From Bin87 sp965232895 (GTDB taxonomy: Bacteria; Chloroflexota; Dehalococcoidia; Lucifugimonadales; UBA3495): a DNA stretch of 64,000 nucleotides. Position numbers and translations under genes: made by a program. The stretch spans positions 99,570 to 163,569 of the forward strand of contig CBDDQW010000001.1 in assembly GCA_965232895.1 (NCBI GenBank). The letters run 5' to 3'. Shown here piece by piece: positions 34,073 through 43,416 of the stretch (within the stretch, counting starts at the first letter, position 1; each line of letters begins with the position of its first letter). A model generated the notes under the pieces. It did not search any database. It was not told the origin of the DNA and was given only the letters and a program-made list of their open reading frames with translations.

Positions 34073-34743
34073 TAGGGTTCGCCTCCTGGAAAGGGGGCAC
34101 TGGTAAGAGCTTGCTGGCATTCAACACCGCCGAGCGGGCTGAATCTGTAGGCTTAAAAACGCTACTGTGCGACTTCGACCCCCAGATGACCATCATCGAG
34201 CAAATTGACATCCGAAACAGCCTGAGGCCAGAGGCGCCTCGGATCGAGGTTGTGAAAGGGTCGCTCACCATTGAAGGGATAGAGGCGCTGAGACGGATAT
34301 CGCAAGGCGACAAGTATGACCTGGTGATATGCGACCTACCGGGAGCGGACACGTTCACCATGGATCAGGCGTTGTCAGCCATGGACCTGTTGCTGATACC
34401 GATCACAGCAGCACCATTCGAAATTATGACCACAGCCAAACTGGTCCACAAGGGCATACTACACAACTGGGAGATGATTCTGGTGCCAAACAATCTCCCG
34501 GCTATCAAGGCACGACGCCAAATCCTGCTCACAACGCTCACCGGCATGGGTATAGAGATTGCTCCAGTGGCCTTGGTCAGACGGGTCAATCATTGGGATG
34601 CCACTCTAGCCGGGCAGGCGGTATGCGAATATGCCCCCGGAAGTCCAGCGGCGGAAGAAATTCAGACGTTCTGGAGTTGGCTAGAAAAAAGGATAAACAT
34701 CCACAGCAAACATCAACCGGTGAAGGAGCCGATTCATGCCTGA
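34063..34743 (+). CDS. parA: ParA-type partition ATPase
   Basis: A 226-residue Walker-type ATPase that would position plasmid copies at cell division. It has the deviant Walker A KGGTGKS (residues 10-16), the A' block LLCDFDPQ (34-41) and Walker B VICDLPGAD. There is no N-terminal HTH, which is typical of type Ib plasmid ParA. The ribosome site is AGGGAG. The stop overlaps the next gene by eight bases, so the partner is translationally coupled. Confidence 0.85.
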   Translation: MTTIGFASWKGGTGKSLLAFNTAERAESVGLKTLLCDFDPQMTIIEQIDIRNSLRPEAPRIEVVKGSLTIEGIEALRRISQGDKYDLVICDLPGADTFTMDQALSAMDLLLIPITAAPFEIMTTAKLVHKGILHNWEMILVPNNLPAIKARRQILLTTLTGMGIEIAPVALVRRVNHWDATLAGQAVCEYAPGSPAAEEIQTFWSWLEKRINIHSKHQPVKEPIHA

Positions 34744-35101
34744 CGAAAAGGTGACGACGTTGGAAGCCTTGACGAAACGAGGTCAGCCGGCAGTGCGCGA
34801 GCTGGGAGAACCTGAAGCAGATCCCCTCCCCAGCGCGATTGAGGAGATGGATGACGACACCATCCGCGCTTTCCTGGAGAATCGTGGCTGGGAGATGAGG
34901 AGAAGCCGGTCGGCTTATGGGTTGATGTCGAAGGCCGACGACGTGGCCAATAAACGACGACTGACCGTGTACCTTACCGTACAGTTGCGCCGAGACGTAC
35001 AACTCGCTGGGACCATTCTCGACATGAAACTATCAGCCATTGCGGAAGAAGCGTTCCAAGAGTGGCTGGACAGACGAGGCTTAAGCCAACCCGGTACTTG
35101 A
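34736..35101 (+). CDS. ParG-like ribbon-helix-helix partition partner
   Basis: A 121-residue protein overlapping parA by eight bases. A flexible acidic N-terminal half is followed by RRLTVYLTVQLRRDVQLAG and a second helix AEEAFQEWLDRR, which read as one strand and two helices of a ribbon-helix-helix DNA-binding fold. Position and fold fit the centromere-binding and autoregulatory partner of a type Ib ParA. Its probable targets are the palindromes upstream of parA. Confidence 0.7.
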   Translation: MPDEKVTTLEALTKRGQPAVRELGEPEADPLPSAIEEMDDDTIRAFLENRGWEMRRSRSAYGLMSKADDVANKRRLTVYLTVQLRRDVQLAGTILDMKLSAIAEEAFQEWLDRRGLSQPGT

Positions 35102-35299
35102 CCGTCCTCACAGGAGTGGCAACGTCTACATTTGTGCCTTCGGACACTCGAATGTGCGAACCATTTTTCAGAAGGTTGACAGCGCAAAACCGGGCGGTTA
35201 GTATCGTTTATGTCATCTGAACGCTTTGCTATTTTTAGCGCGTTTATGATAAATTTTGGCAGCGAAGGGATAAGTGGCCTAGCGAAACAATCCTCGAGT

Positions 35300-35521
35300 A
35301 TGACGATGACGACCACGAAAGCGAAAAGGAAACAGGCGCGCGCCAGCGTAGATATCAAAAGCTACGAGCGTATTGAGCGCATCGCAGAGCGCGATGGGCT
35401 GAGGCCGTCGGAGGTAGTTCGCCTAGCGATTGCCCACTATCTGCGCGAGGTCGAACCGGATTGCGATCAGGATAATGGCGGCCAGCCCGGGCTGGAGAAA
35501 TTGAACGGACACCACCCGTGA
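35300..35521 (+). CDS. CopG/Arc-type ribbon-helix-helix protein
   Basis: A 73-residue protein from ATG 35300 (GAGT ATG context); the frame opens at 35210, but the first 30 residues are less convincing. KQARASVDIKSYERIERIAE and LRPSEVVRLAIAHYLREV give the strand-helix-helix of the CopG/Arc fold. It could be a copy-number repressor or an antitoxin without a toxin partner. The next gene is a probable initiator, which favours copy-number control. Confidence 0.7.
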   Translation: MTMTTTKAKRKQARASVDIKSYERIERIAERDGLRPSEVVRLAIAHYLREVEPDCDQDNGGQPGLEKLNGHHP

Positions 35522-35534
35522 TGACATAAAGAAA

Positions 35535-35567
35535 AGGCCAATCGACTTTTCCAGGGCAGATTGGCCT
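35535..35567. terminator. Hairpin after the CopG-like gene
   Basis: Arms AGGCCAATC and GATTGGCCT are perfect over 9 bp. The T-rich side is on the minus strand, so it would terminate minus-strand transcription better than plus; it may insulate the module. Confidence 0.5.
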
Positions 35568-35801
35568 AGATACCCCTCTCCCCTAAGCGTAAAAGGAGTG
35601 CTTCGCCGGAGTGCCTTCGCACCCTGATGCGTAGCTCAGAAAGGGTATTTCATTGCCAAAGATAACACAGGGCAATCCGGGTAGCAAGTGCCCAAGCCTG
35701 GCGTCAACTCCGGGGTCGGTCCGTGCCAGTGAGCGGACGGGCGATTCGCGATGCCGCCGCAGACTGTTGAACCTCAGAGCGGCGTGATGCGGTAAGCCAA
35801 T

Positions 35802-37094
35802 ATGACACGCCGCCCGGATGTAAATCAGGTTTCGGTTACCAGGAACGGCAAGACCTTCGTGGCGTCTACCAAACCGCCCAGTAGGCTAGTGGCGGACAGG
35901 GTCTTCGAGGTCATCGACGAGCTGTGTGAGCAGACGACAGAACCGGTGTGGCTCATACAGAAAGAGTTGGCGGATTTCTTGGAAGTCGCGCCCCAGACTT
36001 TATCGGCGGCTATAAACCAGTTGAGAGTAGAAGGACGCCTGGAAATAATCCGGCGTGGTAACGACTATGGGTATCGGACCATAAGAGCAGACGTCCAGAT
36101 GCCAATGATGGCGGCCATGTCCCCCAAAAAGCGTGCACCGCGGCAGGAAATAGACACGGGTGGTGCAACCGCCGGCCCGCGTACCGATATGAGCGCTCCA
36201 GAGGGCCAGGGACCAGGATCTACTGGAGAGCCCGACGAAGTACATCTTGACGAAGAGACCCCGAAGCGCGGGCGAAGCGCAGGCGAAGCGCAGGCGAAGC
36301 CAGCACGTAATACGGAAGAGCACATTTTGGAGGAGATGCCTGATAAACCGCGTCCAGCCGACGAAGCAAATGTTGATGGGGAGATCCCGAAGCGCGGGCG
36401 AAGCGCGGGCGAAGCGCAGGTGAAGCCAGCCTGCAATGCGGAAGAATCAAGTGGAGAAGCCCCGGCGAACCGTACCACTGATCCATCAGAAGCGTTGAAA
36501 ACAGCACCAGTAGCAGACAGCACCTGGCTTGCAGTGCTGTCCGATATCAGGCAAATCCTGCCTGCAGGGCCCTACTCTGACTTTGCGGCACCCACGGTCG
36601 GGGTGGGTATAACGACCGACGAACTGGTCGTCGCAACACGGTCATCCTTCGCCGTGGAATGGCTATCTTTACCAATCCACCACAGCATCGTCTGCGATGC
36701 TGTGGCAAAGATTTATGGCAGCACCCTCCGTGTCAGGTATGTGGTTCAACCGGACAAGTGCCTTGACCCGAAGAGACAGGACCAGGAAATCAGTTCTACC
36801 GGGCCAGTCGAGAAAGCGCCAACGCCATGTCCCGAGTGCGGAGAAGGCACGATGGAGTTAACCACTTGGGAATGCATGAAATCCCTGCCTGGGACCACTT
36901 ACTACTGCCGTGGTACAGGGAAATGCTCTCGCCTATGGAATACTTTGGTTGGGGAGTTCTATGGGCCGAACCAGCTGCAGTTGAACTACGCAGAAGCTCC
37001 TCGAAAACTTAACGATGCCTTGGCAGCGATAGGAATACGGTCGCCGGCGCGCGCCCGCGCGGGCGCGCGCCGGCCCGGCTCCCGGTTAACTTAA
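35802..37094 (+). CDS. Probable replication initiator: winged helix, DnaA-domain-I-like module, zinc ribbon
   Basis: A 430-residue protein. Residues 30-95 form a winged helix (WLIQKELADFLEVAPQTLS is the recognition part). Residues 110-235 are a charged linker with a duplicated PKRGRSAGEAQ unit. Residues 241-315 (TWLAVLSDIRQILP, then VATRSSFAVEWLSLPIHH and LRVRYVV) match the pattern of DnaA domain I, the part that contacts the helicase loader and DnaB. Residues 343-375 carry CPECG, WEC, YYC and GKC, a zinc ribbon. No DnaA ATPase core is present. DNA binding plus helicase recruitment fits a plasmid initiator, downstream of partition genes. This role is inferred. Confidence 0.6.
   Translation: MTRRPDVNQVSVTRNGKTFVASTKPPSRLVADRVFEVIDELCEQTTEPVWLIQKELADFLEVAPQTLSAAINQLRVEGRLEIIRRGNDYGYRTIRADVQMPMMAAMSPKKRAPRQEIDTGGATAGPRTDMSAPEGQGPGSTGEPDEVHLDEETPKRGRSAGEAQAKPARNTEEHILEEMPDKPRPADEANVDGEIPKRGRSAGEAQVKPACNAEESSGEAPANRTTDPSEALKTAPVADSTWLAVLSDIRQILPAGPYSDFAAPTVGVGITTDELVVATRSSFAVEWLSLPIHHSIVCDAVAKIYGSTLRVRYVVQPDKCLDPKRQDQEISSTGPVEKAPTPCPECGEGTMELTTWECMKSLPGTTYYCRGTGKCSRLWNTLVGEFYGPNQLQLNYAEAPRKLNDALAAIGIRSPARARAGARRPGSRLT
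37043..37074. repeat. 32-bp perfect GC palindrome
   Basis: Reads the same on both strands without a spacer, beginning GCCGGCGCGCGCCCGC. It lies inside the last codons of the initiator gene, where it encodes an Ala-Arg run. Confidence 0.9.
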
Positions 37095-37139
37095 CACTTA
37101 TTATTAATATAATTCAATCTAACTAAGAACCGGGCCGGC
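37069..37139. other. AT-rich island between inverted repeats
   Basis: Arms GCCGGCCCGG (37069-37078) and CCGGGCCGGC (37130-37139) enclose about 50 bases, of which 37085-37129 are nearly all A/T. A T run follows at 37153. It could be a terminator, a duplex-unwinding element or both. Confidence 0.5.
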
Positions 37140-37602
37140 TTTCCCATAACCCGATTTTTTTCCAGTATGCTAGATATCCTCCTATCCGAGTGGCACCGTG
37201 ACCTGCTCCACCTATCATGCCGTGAATCAGCCAATTGGCCGATTCACCCTCAGGTAGTTTCACCCATTCATATCACCACCCTGAAAATCGGTGATCCCCT
37301 AGCATGGTCAGTAGATGCAATAAATTGGGACCCGCGGACAGGGACGACATCGTCAGATAGTGGTCAATATAATCTCGAAGATGTGCCCAATGACTGAGAC
37401 GCAGGGAATGCCGTAGCCGAAAGGTTCTCTGGGACCAACATCAGTAGAACTCCACCGTCGTCAGGTATTACGACCTGGCGTAACAGTGAATGCTTGGATC
37501 TTTCTGGCGGCGGCACTATGATGCGCTAAATCGATTCAGGCGTGTTCACCCGTTGCTAAGGTCGGGTTGTCTCGAAGACGCGGCGACGACGGAGGAAAGT
37601 AG
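37140..37602. other. Spacer after the plasmid-like module
   Basis: It holds a near-perfect palindrome TGAATC-A-GCCAATTGGC-C-GATTCA (37223-37246) and a 76-codon frame at 37167-37397 with no ribosome site or motif. Base composition is lower in GC than what follows, so the module probably ends within this stretch. Confidence 0.5.
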
Positions 37603-38217
37603 TTGGTCAAGGCAGCCACCAGCCTGCGTCCCCACATCGTGCAGGTGATGGCGAGGCACCAGGGACGCATCCTGACCACCGAGGAGATTTACGCGTTGGT
37701 GGCCGACCTGGGAGTGGCCGGTTTCAACCCCAGCGCGAAGCGGGACCGCAACCTGGTCAACCGGGAACTGAGCGACCTCGCTGGCCATGCCACCCAGGGC
37801 CACAGCAAGCCGTCACCAAAATTGATCATGCGGGTCAGCCGCGGCCGCTATCTGTACCGCGAGCCCGATCGTCCGATGGACGTAGCGCTGCTGCGGGAGT
37901 ACCTGGAGCCGGTGGAGGCGTATGAGAAGCGACCGGCACGCCGGCGCGGTGACGGCAATCGCCGTCAAAGCGTGCCGGAATCGGTGCGGATGGCGCTGAG
38001 CGACGACGGGGAGCACGAGACCCGCAACCTGCAGCTGCTGTGCGGGTACTGCAATCGGGTGAAGGGAACGCAGGGGAGCCACGGGTTCCGGATGAAGATG
38101 GCGGAGTTGCGGGCCCACAACGTGGGGACGGGTGTGATGGTGAACGAGCGGGAGGCGGCGTTGACCGGCCGGAGGCTGGCGCGGTATCACCTGGAAAGTG
38201 AGGATGCGGCGTCCTGA
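37603..38217 (+). pseudogene. HNH-type endonuclease gene with its catalytic half deleted
   Basis: It starts at TTG 37603 with GGAGG seven bases ahead. The N-terminal 90 residues (HIVQVMARHQGRILTTEEIYALV and a following SRGRYLYREP) form a domain often found in front of HNH nucleases. The C-terminal part NLQLLCGYCNRVKGTQGSHG is the second half of an HNH motif. The first half, with the CxxC and the catalytic His, is missing: the sequence jumps from SVPESVRMALSDDGEHE directly to NLQLL. The frame is open, so a protein may be made, but it should not cut DNA. Confidence 0.65.
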
Positions 38218-38405
38218 TGGCGGAGGCGGGGCGCAGTAACGGGGCGGGCACGCGAGGGCGAGGCACGTGTTTTGGTGTCCCGTTTCATCGGATCGGCCTG
38301 CTGAACGTCAACCGACGGCGACGGCGGCCCAGCGTCGTTAGGTGTTACGCCCTGCTGCGCTGGCTCGGGCAGCGCATTGCTCCGGCGGGTCGCGCGCCGA
38401 CCGTC

Positions 38406-38687
38406 TCAGACGGCGTCGCCGGAGGGATCGGGGGTGTCGTAGTCGCGCAGGCCCTCGTTCCAGACGCGGCGAACGATGTCGGCGGGAATGTCCCGCACCT
38501 CGCGCTGCCGGGGAAATCCGACGTCGGGAGTGCCGGAGAAGGTCAGTTTCACCAGGTCGGTCTCGTCGGTGGTGATCTCCACGCGCAGGCTGGCGTCGGC
38601 CCTGAGTTCCTGGATCAGGTTGACCAGCCGGTCCAGGGCGTCGGCCAGGGCGAGCTCGGTTACGAGAGGCTTATGTTGTTCAACCAT
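38406..38687 (-). CDS. Hypothetical 93-residue protein
   Basis: I choose ATG 38687, behind a GGGGGA ribosome site; the frame upstream is out of character. It starts MVEQHKPLVTELALADALDR, continues with a helical NLIQELRADASLRVEITTDE, then a strand-rich middle. It is acidic and soluble, with no known motif. Confidence 0.55.
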   Translation of the reverse strand: MVEQHKPLVTELALADALDRLVNLIQELRADASLRVEITTDETDLVKLTFSGTPDVGFPRQREVRDIPADIVRRVWNEGLRDYDTPDPSGDAV

Positions 38688-39802
38688 CAGATCCCCCACG
38701 GCGGAAGGTCTGCGGTGAGATTGCCCGTCCCGTCCACGGGCGACGACCGGCCCGCCGGGGCAATTGTCGCACAGGGGGACGCCCGTTCCAACGGCGGGTA
38801 CGCATTCCGCCTTGCGGGAATCGTGCTTGGAGCGGTGAACGTGGCCTGAGCGCTGAATGACGTTACCCCGTGCAGAGCCGGGCAATCTCCCCACGCTCCG
38901 GGAGGACAGACGGGTGTCGGTGCCGGGGCGGTTGATGTTGACGGAAGTGGGACGGACTGGGGAGAATATCACCGGATTGGAAGGCAATAAGGAGCGTGGA
39001 GCAAGTCGGGGAGCAAGTCAATGAGCACGGCCAGCATTCCTGAACTGCGGAAAGCGCAGACTCGCGCCCGGGCGCGATTGGCCCGGGCGGAGGTCTGGGA
39101 ACACCTGGCCGCGGTCAACTGGCAGCCCCGGCAGCAGGCCTAGGCGGGGGTTGCGGGAGCCAACCCTGATCCGCGGTCGGGACTGTGGTGGGCGGCGTTC
39201 CGGCTGGATGGGCCCGGGCCGCTGGGGATCCGGTGATGACTGTGGAGGCTGGCCGGGCGTTGCGGGAGGAGGCGATTGCGGTGTGGGAACGCGGGCTGAA
39301 CCGGGCGCCCCGGGCGAGCGGGGTGGCCGACGATGGCGGCGACTCGGGCGCTGGTTCGGGCTGATTGCGGGGTTGGCGACGGACCGGGCAGGTCCGATGA
39401 CGCTACCGGGTAGATTGGGGGCAGCTGCTGCCCGCTGGGACGATGCCGCCGGAGGCGATGGCGGTTGGCGCAGGGCATGGCCGCGGACTGCGAGGCCGCC
39501 AGGTTGCAGATGAACGCGCCGTCGCCGTTGCGGAAAGCCGCGGGTCGGTTGGGCTGGGCGCGCGTCGCGTCGCCGATGCCGTCGTGGTATGGTTCCCAAT
39601 GCAGCGCCGAGCCGCCGGCCAACCGGATGGTGAGGCCCGACCCACGGAAACGCAGGTGTTCGCTGGTGAGCGCCAATTGTCCCCGCGCCGCGGATTCCCA
39701 GTCCTGGTCCGGCGCCTAGCGATCCACGAACGGCCGCGGCGGCGTGAAAGCTCCCGTTGGTCAATGGTCCAGCTGATGCGGCGAAAGGAACGGAAATTCA
39801 GC
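38688..39802. other. 1.1 kb with at most one small gene
   Basis: The only candidate I can point to is a 40-codon plus-strand frame at 39021-39143 starting MSTASIPELRKAQTRAR, helical and basic, with a poor ribosome site. Other long frames here are Arg/Pro-rich shadows of one another. No repeats stand out. Confidence 0.45.
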
Positions 39803-40843
39803 ATGTCGATAGGTTCTTTGCCGCGGTTAGCCATGACCATGGCCTTGACTGTGCTGTCGTCGATCCTGCTCACAGCCTGCGCTGCAGCCGGTATGACGAA
39901 TGAGGGATGCGCGGACGGGAGCCGGGAACTCGGGCTCGGCTTCTACGCGCACTTTGCGCCCGTCAGCTACAGCGAGGACGGGAGGTCCGGCTCCGCTGGA
40001 TTCGACGTCCACCGGGGATACGAAGCCGACCTGCTGACCGCCCTTGAAGCCATGGACGGAGTTGGCGTCTCGTTCTCCAGGCGCGCCATCGGCGTCTGGG
40101 ACGAAATCTGGCTGAAATCGTCAGGCTCTGATTTCGACGTCATCGGGGGCGGGATCACGATCCTGGAGTCGCGCACCCTGGATTCCGAGGGACGGGAGAG
40201 GGTGGTCTTCACGTCGGGACACATTGCCTTTCGGCAGTCGCTGCTGGTGCGCGCCGGGGACCGGGATCGCTTTACCGGCTACGAGGACTTGACGGGCGAC
40301 GTGCGGGTCGGCGTGCTGTCCGGCACCACCGGAGAGGCGCGCCTGCTGGAGATCACGGGCCTGACCGACTCGGACGGGGTGCTGGCTTCGGGCGTGGAGG
40401 TCGTTACAGCCCGAGGGCCGGTCATCGCGGATGGGAGCGCGGATTACTTCATCACCGCCGCCGCCGAATCGAGCAGCCTGGCGGGAAGGCGTCATCTGCG
40501 TCCGCCGTCAGACGACATGCCGCAGGTGATATACATGGGAGAGGAGCTGGGTGAGATGGAGTTGCTCACTGCGCTCTCCGACGGAGGAATCGACGCGCTG
40601 GCCCGGGGCGAGATAGGGAATCTGGGCGCGGTGCACACCTTTGGAGACGCGTTCACGGTGGCATTCCTCGATGACGCGGTTGAATACGGCGGTTTCACGG
40701 TTGGCGTTGAGGATGCCGGACTGGCGGCCTGCCTGGGCGACCGGATTGATTATCTGACCGACGACATGAGGATCGGGTACGTCCAGTGGGCCCGCGATCC
40801 TGCGGTGTTCATGAGCCGCGCCGAGATGTGGAATGGTCGGTAG
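39803..40843 (+). CDS. Periplasmic solute-binding lipoprotein (family 3 type)
   Basis: A 346-residue exported protein from ATG 39803. The lipoprotein signal ends LLTAC with Cys about residue 26. The mature part has the order of a type II periplasmic binding fold: ELGLGFYAHFAPVSY, GYEADLLTALEAM, DFDVIGGGITILESR, VVFTSGHIAFRQSLLVR, then DVRVGVLSGTTGEARLL at the start of lobe two. These are hallmarks of amino-acid-type binding proteins. No permease or ATPase gene lies next to it, so it may be an orphan receptor or work with a distant transporter. The ligand cannot be read. Confidence 0.75.
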   Translation: MSIGSLPRLAMTMALTVLSSILLTACAAAGMTNEGCADGSRELGLGFYAHFAPVSYSEDGRSGSAGFDVHRGYEADLLTALEAMDGVGVSFSRRAIGVWDEIWLKSSGSDFDVIGGGITILESRTLDSEGRERVVFTSGHIAFRQSLLVRAGDRDRFTGYEDLTGDVRVGVLSGTTGEARLLEITGLTDSDGVLASGVEVVTARGPVIADGSADYFITAAAESSSLAGRRHLRPPSDDMPQVIYMGEELGEMELLTALSDGGIDALARGEIGNLGAVHTFGDAFTVAFLDDAVEYGGFTVGVEDAGLAACLGDRIDYLTDDMRIGYVQWARDPAVFMSRAEMWNGR

Positions 40844-41317
40844 GGCCCTGCGATTCCACCGCAAGGGTGCGCCGTGCGGTGGTTCCGGAATCTGAGACGT
40901 GGCAACCCGGGTGTGATGGGCATTGGTCGACTGGAACCTGTACGTTGGGGGCTGGTTGGTTTTCGGTTCCGGGATCTCGGGTTATTTGCCGGGGATTGCG
41001 CGGCGGGAGGCTGTTTCCATGGTTGGGTTGAGTTTGCACGGGATTGGCGAACGGGATGAGCGCACGGGACGTGGCCGGCGGCAACGCGGCAGCAGAGACC
41101 GACACTTTGACGGCGGCGCGCCAGCGGGATGATCCCCAGGTTGGGCGCGTTTCCCGCAGGGAAGCGACGGCAACTTGCTGACTGCCCCGCGCACGGTTGG
41201 CGGACGTGGTGAAACTGGGTCCGGCGGCCGCTGGCGCGGTGGACCTGGGGAATGAGACGGGCGACGTCTGATCGCCGCCGGCACGCGACGCATCGCCATC
41301 CTGACGGTACGGTGGGT
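40844..41317. other. Intergenic stretch, no gene seen
   Basis: Convergent ends of the binding-protein gene and nurA. Only short frames without start signals are present. Confidence 0.6.
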
Positions 41318-42544
41318 TCAGATCCAGGGCCGGCGCTTGGAGAACGCCTTGGCGGACTCGGGAGTGGGCAAGCCGCGCTGCTCCAGGAGCATGAGGGTCA
41401 TGCGGCGGAACTCCTCCCGGTCGCGGCCGGAGATCACGGCCTGCTCGTGGGCCTCGGAGATGGCCACGGGATAGCCCAGGCCCAATTCGCACTGCCGGAC
41501 CAGCATGGCGTGGCTGAGGGCCAGGAGCTCGGGGTCGTCGGCCAGCCAGTCGGGGACCTCGACGCGGGCGATCTCGGCGCCGCCGTTCAGGTAGTAGAAA
41601 TGGCTCCACTCATGGCCGGTGGCGAGGCCCAGGGCGAAGCGGGCCGCCAGGTGGCTGGAGCGGTACAGTGGAGAGCGGTGTCCGGGTTCCAGCAGGACCT
41701 CGAACAGCTCCCGGTCGTCGCAGCCGGCGGCGCGGTCGCAGGAGGGCAGGTCGGAGCGGCGGGCGGTGCAGAGGTGGTTGCAGTCGGCGTCGCCCCGGTC
41801 GCAGAGCATGAGGCGCAGGGCGCCGGCCGCCTCGGTGGTGCGGGGCCTGGAGGTGTAGGCGGCGACGGCAACGGGACGCCGGTCGGTGGACGCCGCCCGC
41901 AGGCGGGCCAGGGCGGGCTGCAGGCGGTCGCGGATGAGCAGGTCGGCGACGTAGCGGGGGTAGTTGCCGCGCTGCAGGTCCCAGAAGGCCAGGGTGCCGT
42001 CCAGCAGGGCGAGGGCCGGGCGGTCGTCGGGCCGGTTTTCGACGGCGTCGGCCAGGCGCTCCACCTCCCGCACGGTGCGCAGCGCGCCGAGCAGGGGTCC
42101 GGCGATCAGGGTCTCGCCGCGCGCGCCGTTGGGAGAGCGGAGGTAGAGGTCATCGTCGTCCACGGCCAGGGCGGGCTCGCTGAACATTTCACAATCGTAG
42201 TTGGCGCCGTAGGTGATGACGCAGCCGCCCAGGTTGATGAGGTGGCAGCGCAGGGGCAGGTGTCGGTCCACGTCGATGTGGGAGCCGTCCACGGACAGCG
42301 CGACCCAGTCCTGGGGAGCATCCGGCGGCGGCCGGCTGCCCAGCAGGCCCTCGGGACCGGTGCGGGCGGAGATGTAGGGACGGCGGCCCACCGCGGCGGT
42401 GCGGAAGGCGGCCTCGCCGGCGGGCACTGCGAGAGCGCGGTCGACGGCATCGTCCAGGCGCTGGTTGCGGGTCAGCGCGTCCGACGCCGCGCCGTCCAGC
42501 GCGGACAGCAGCTGGTGAGTGGTGAGACCCAGGTCCAGCGCCAT
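41318..42544 (-). CDS. nurA: NurA-domain nuclease
   Basis: A 408-residue protein with the NurA fold: VALSVDGSHIDVDRH (about 81-95) carries the first metal-binding Asp, LALLDGTLAFWDL the second, and the C-terminal AISEAHEQAVISGRDR is the last conserved block. NurA is a 5'-3' exonuclease that resects DNA ends with the HerA helicase in archaea and some bacteria. HerA is not in this window. The DUF5679 gene is 21 bases upstream on the same strand. A fragment of this gene (about 41928-42187) is copied at 48921-49175. Confidence 0.75.
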   Translation of the reverse strand: MALDLGLTTHQLLSALDGAASDALTRNQRLDDAVDRALAVPAGEAAFRTAAVGRRPYISARTGPEGLLGSRPPPDAPQDWVALSVDGSHIDVDRHLPLRCHLINLGGCVITYGANYDCEMFSEPALAVDDDDLYLRSPNGARGETLIAGPLLGALRTVREVERLADAVENRPDDRPALALLDGTLAFWDLQRGNYPRYVADLLIRDRLQPALARLRAASTDRRPVAVAAYTSRPRTTEAAGALRLMLCDRGDADCNHLCTARRSDLPSCDRAAGCDDRELFEVLLEPGHRSPLYRSSHLAARFALGLATGHEWSHFYYLNGGAEIARVEVPDWLADDPELLALSHAMLVRQCELGLGYPVAISEAHEQAVISGRDREEFRRMTLMLLEQRGLPTPESAKAFSKRRPWI

Positions 42545-42565
42545 GATGACAGGGAAAGCGGTCGG

Positions 42566-42730
42566 TCAGGGCAGGACGCCGATGCGGAACTTCCTGGTGC
42601 CGCACTCCGTGCAGACGGCTTTGGCGGCGGGACGGCCGTTCTTCATGGTCACGACCTCGATGTCCCTGGACCCGGTCTTGGCCTTACACTTGATGCAGAA
42701 GATCTCCACGGATTCGGAGGGGGCGGTCAT
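42566..42730 (-). CDS. DUF5679-type small zinc-ribbon protein
   Basis: A 54-residue protein from ATG 42730 with FCIKCKAKT and CTECGTRKFR, the two zinc-binding pairs around NGRPAAKAVC. It shares more than half of its residues by eye with the copy at 21788-21958, although the last Cys (KKC) is replaced by Phe. It is the first gene of a probable operon with nurA. Confidence 0.75.
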   Translation of the reverse strand: MTAPSESVEIFCIKCKAKTGSRDIEVVTMKNGRPAAKAVCTECGTRKFRIGVLP

Positions 42731-42876
42731 GGATGAAAACTCCGTGATGGGATGACATAATTCTAACCCATGGGGCCGCCGCGCCGGCGACCAGGCCGTC
42801 GGGCGGCGTCCTCTGGGGCACGGTTGCGTGTAGAGAGCAGCGGGGAGAGGGCAGCAAGGAAAACGGAGTGATCGGC

Positions 42877-43416
42877 ATGGCGAGGATGAGCGTGGAGATA
42901 GAGGGCAGCGTCGACGAGGTGGTCGGGGTGCTGCGGCGGCTTGGGAGCGGGGGCCAGCGTGCGGCCGCGGGTGATGACGGCGGGTCCATGGAGACACCGG
43001 CTGGCGGTGGTGAGCAAACCGCGTCGGCCGCGGGGGAGCGGGTGGCGGGCGCGTTGGACGAAGCATCTCCCGGGGAGTGGACGGAGGCGCTGGCCTCCGA
43101 GTTCCTGTCTGGGCTGGACCCGATGGCCAGGCGGATGACGCGGCACGTGTGGCGTGCCGGCGCGGCGGGAATTCACCGGAGCGCCCTGTGCCAGCGCGCG
43201 GAGCTGACGTCGGCGGAGCTGCGCTCGTTGCTGGTGGGGATGAGCCACGCGCTGCGGAGGTTCGGGCGGCGACGGGGGGCGACGTTGTCCCGGCCGGTGG
43301 TGAGCAATGCCGCGCTCCAGAGCTACTGCGTAGATCCGGACTTTGCCGCGGTGGCGACGGCCCGGATGTTTGACGAGGGGACGACGGGCCGGCTGGCCGG
43401 CGGCGCGGGGCGCTGA
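42877..43416 (+). CDS. Hypothetical protein with helical C-terminal domain
   Basis: I choose ATG 42877, eight bases after GGAG; a GTG at 42868 is the alternative. The 179 residues begin MARMSVEIEGSVDEVVGVLRR, have a low-complexity linker at about 25-60, and then a compact helical region (WTEALASEFLSGLDPMARRM, LCQRAELTSAELRSLLVGM) that looks like a winged helix. It is divergent from nurA-DUF5679. No family name is certain. Confidence 0.6.
   Translation: MARMSVEIEGSVDEVVGVLRRLGSGGQRAAAGDDGGSMETPAGGGEQTASAAGERVAGALDEASPGEWTEALASEFLSGLDPMARRMTRHVWRAGAAGIHRSALCQRAELTSAELRSLLVGMSHALRRFGRRRGATLSRPVVSNAALQSYCVDPDFAAVATARMFDEGTTGRLAGGAGR

Noticed and set aside
39140..39764. Minus-strand frames of 178 and 248 codons before the binding-protein gene
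   Set aside because: They overlap each other in different frames, are Pro/Arg-rich and lack start signals; the piece starting MALTSEHLRFRGSGL might be a relic but cannot be supported.
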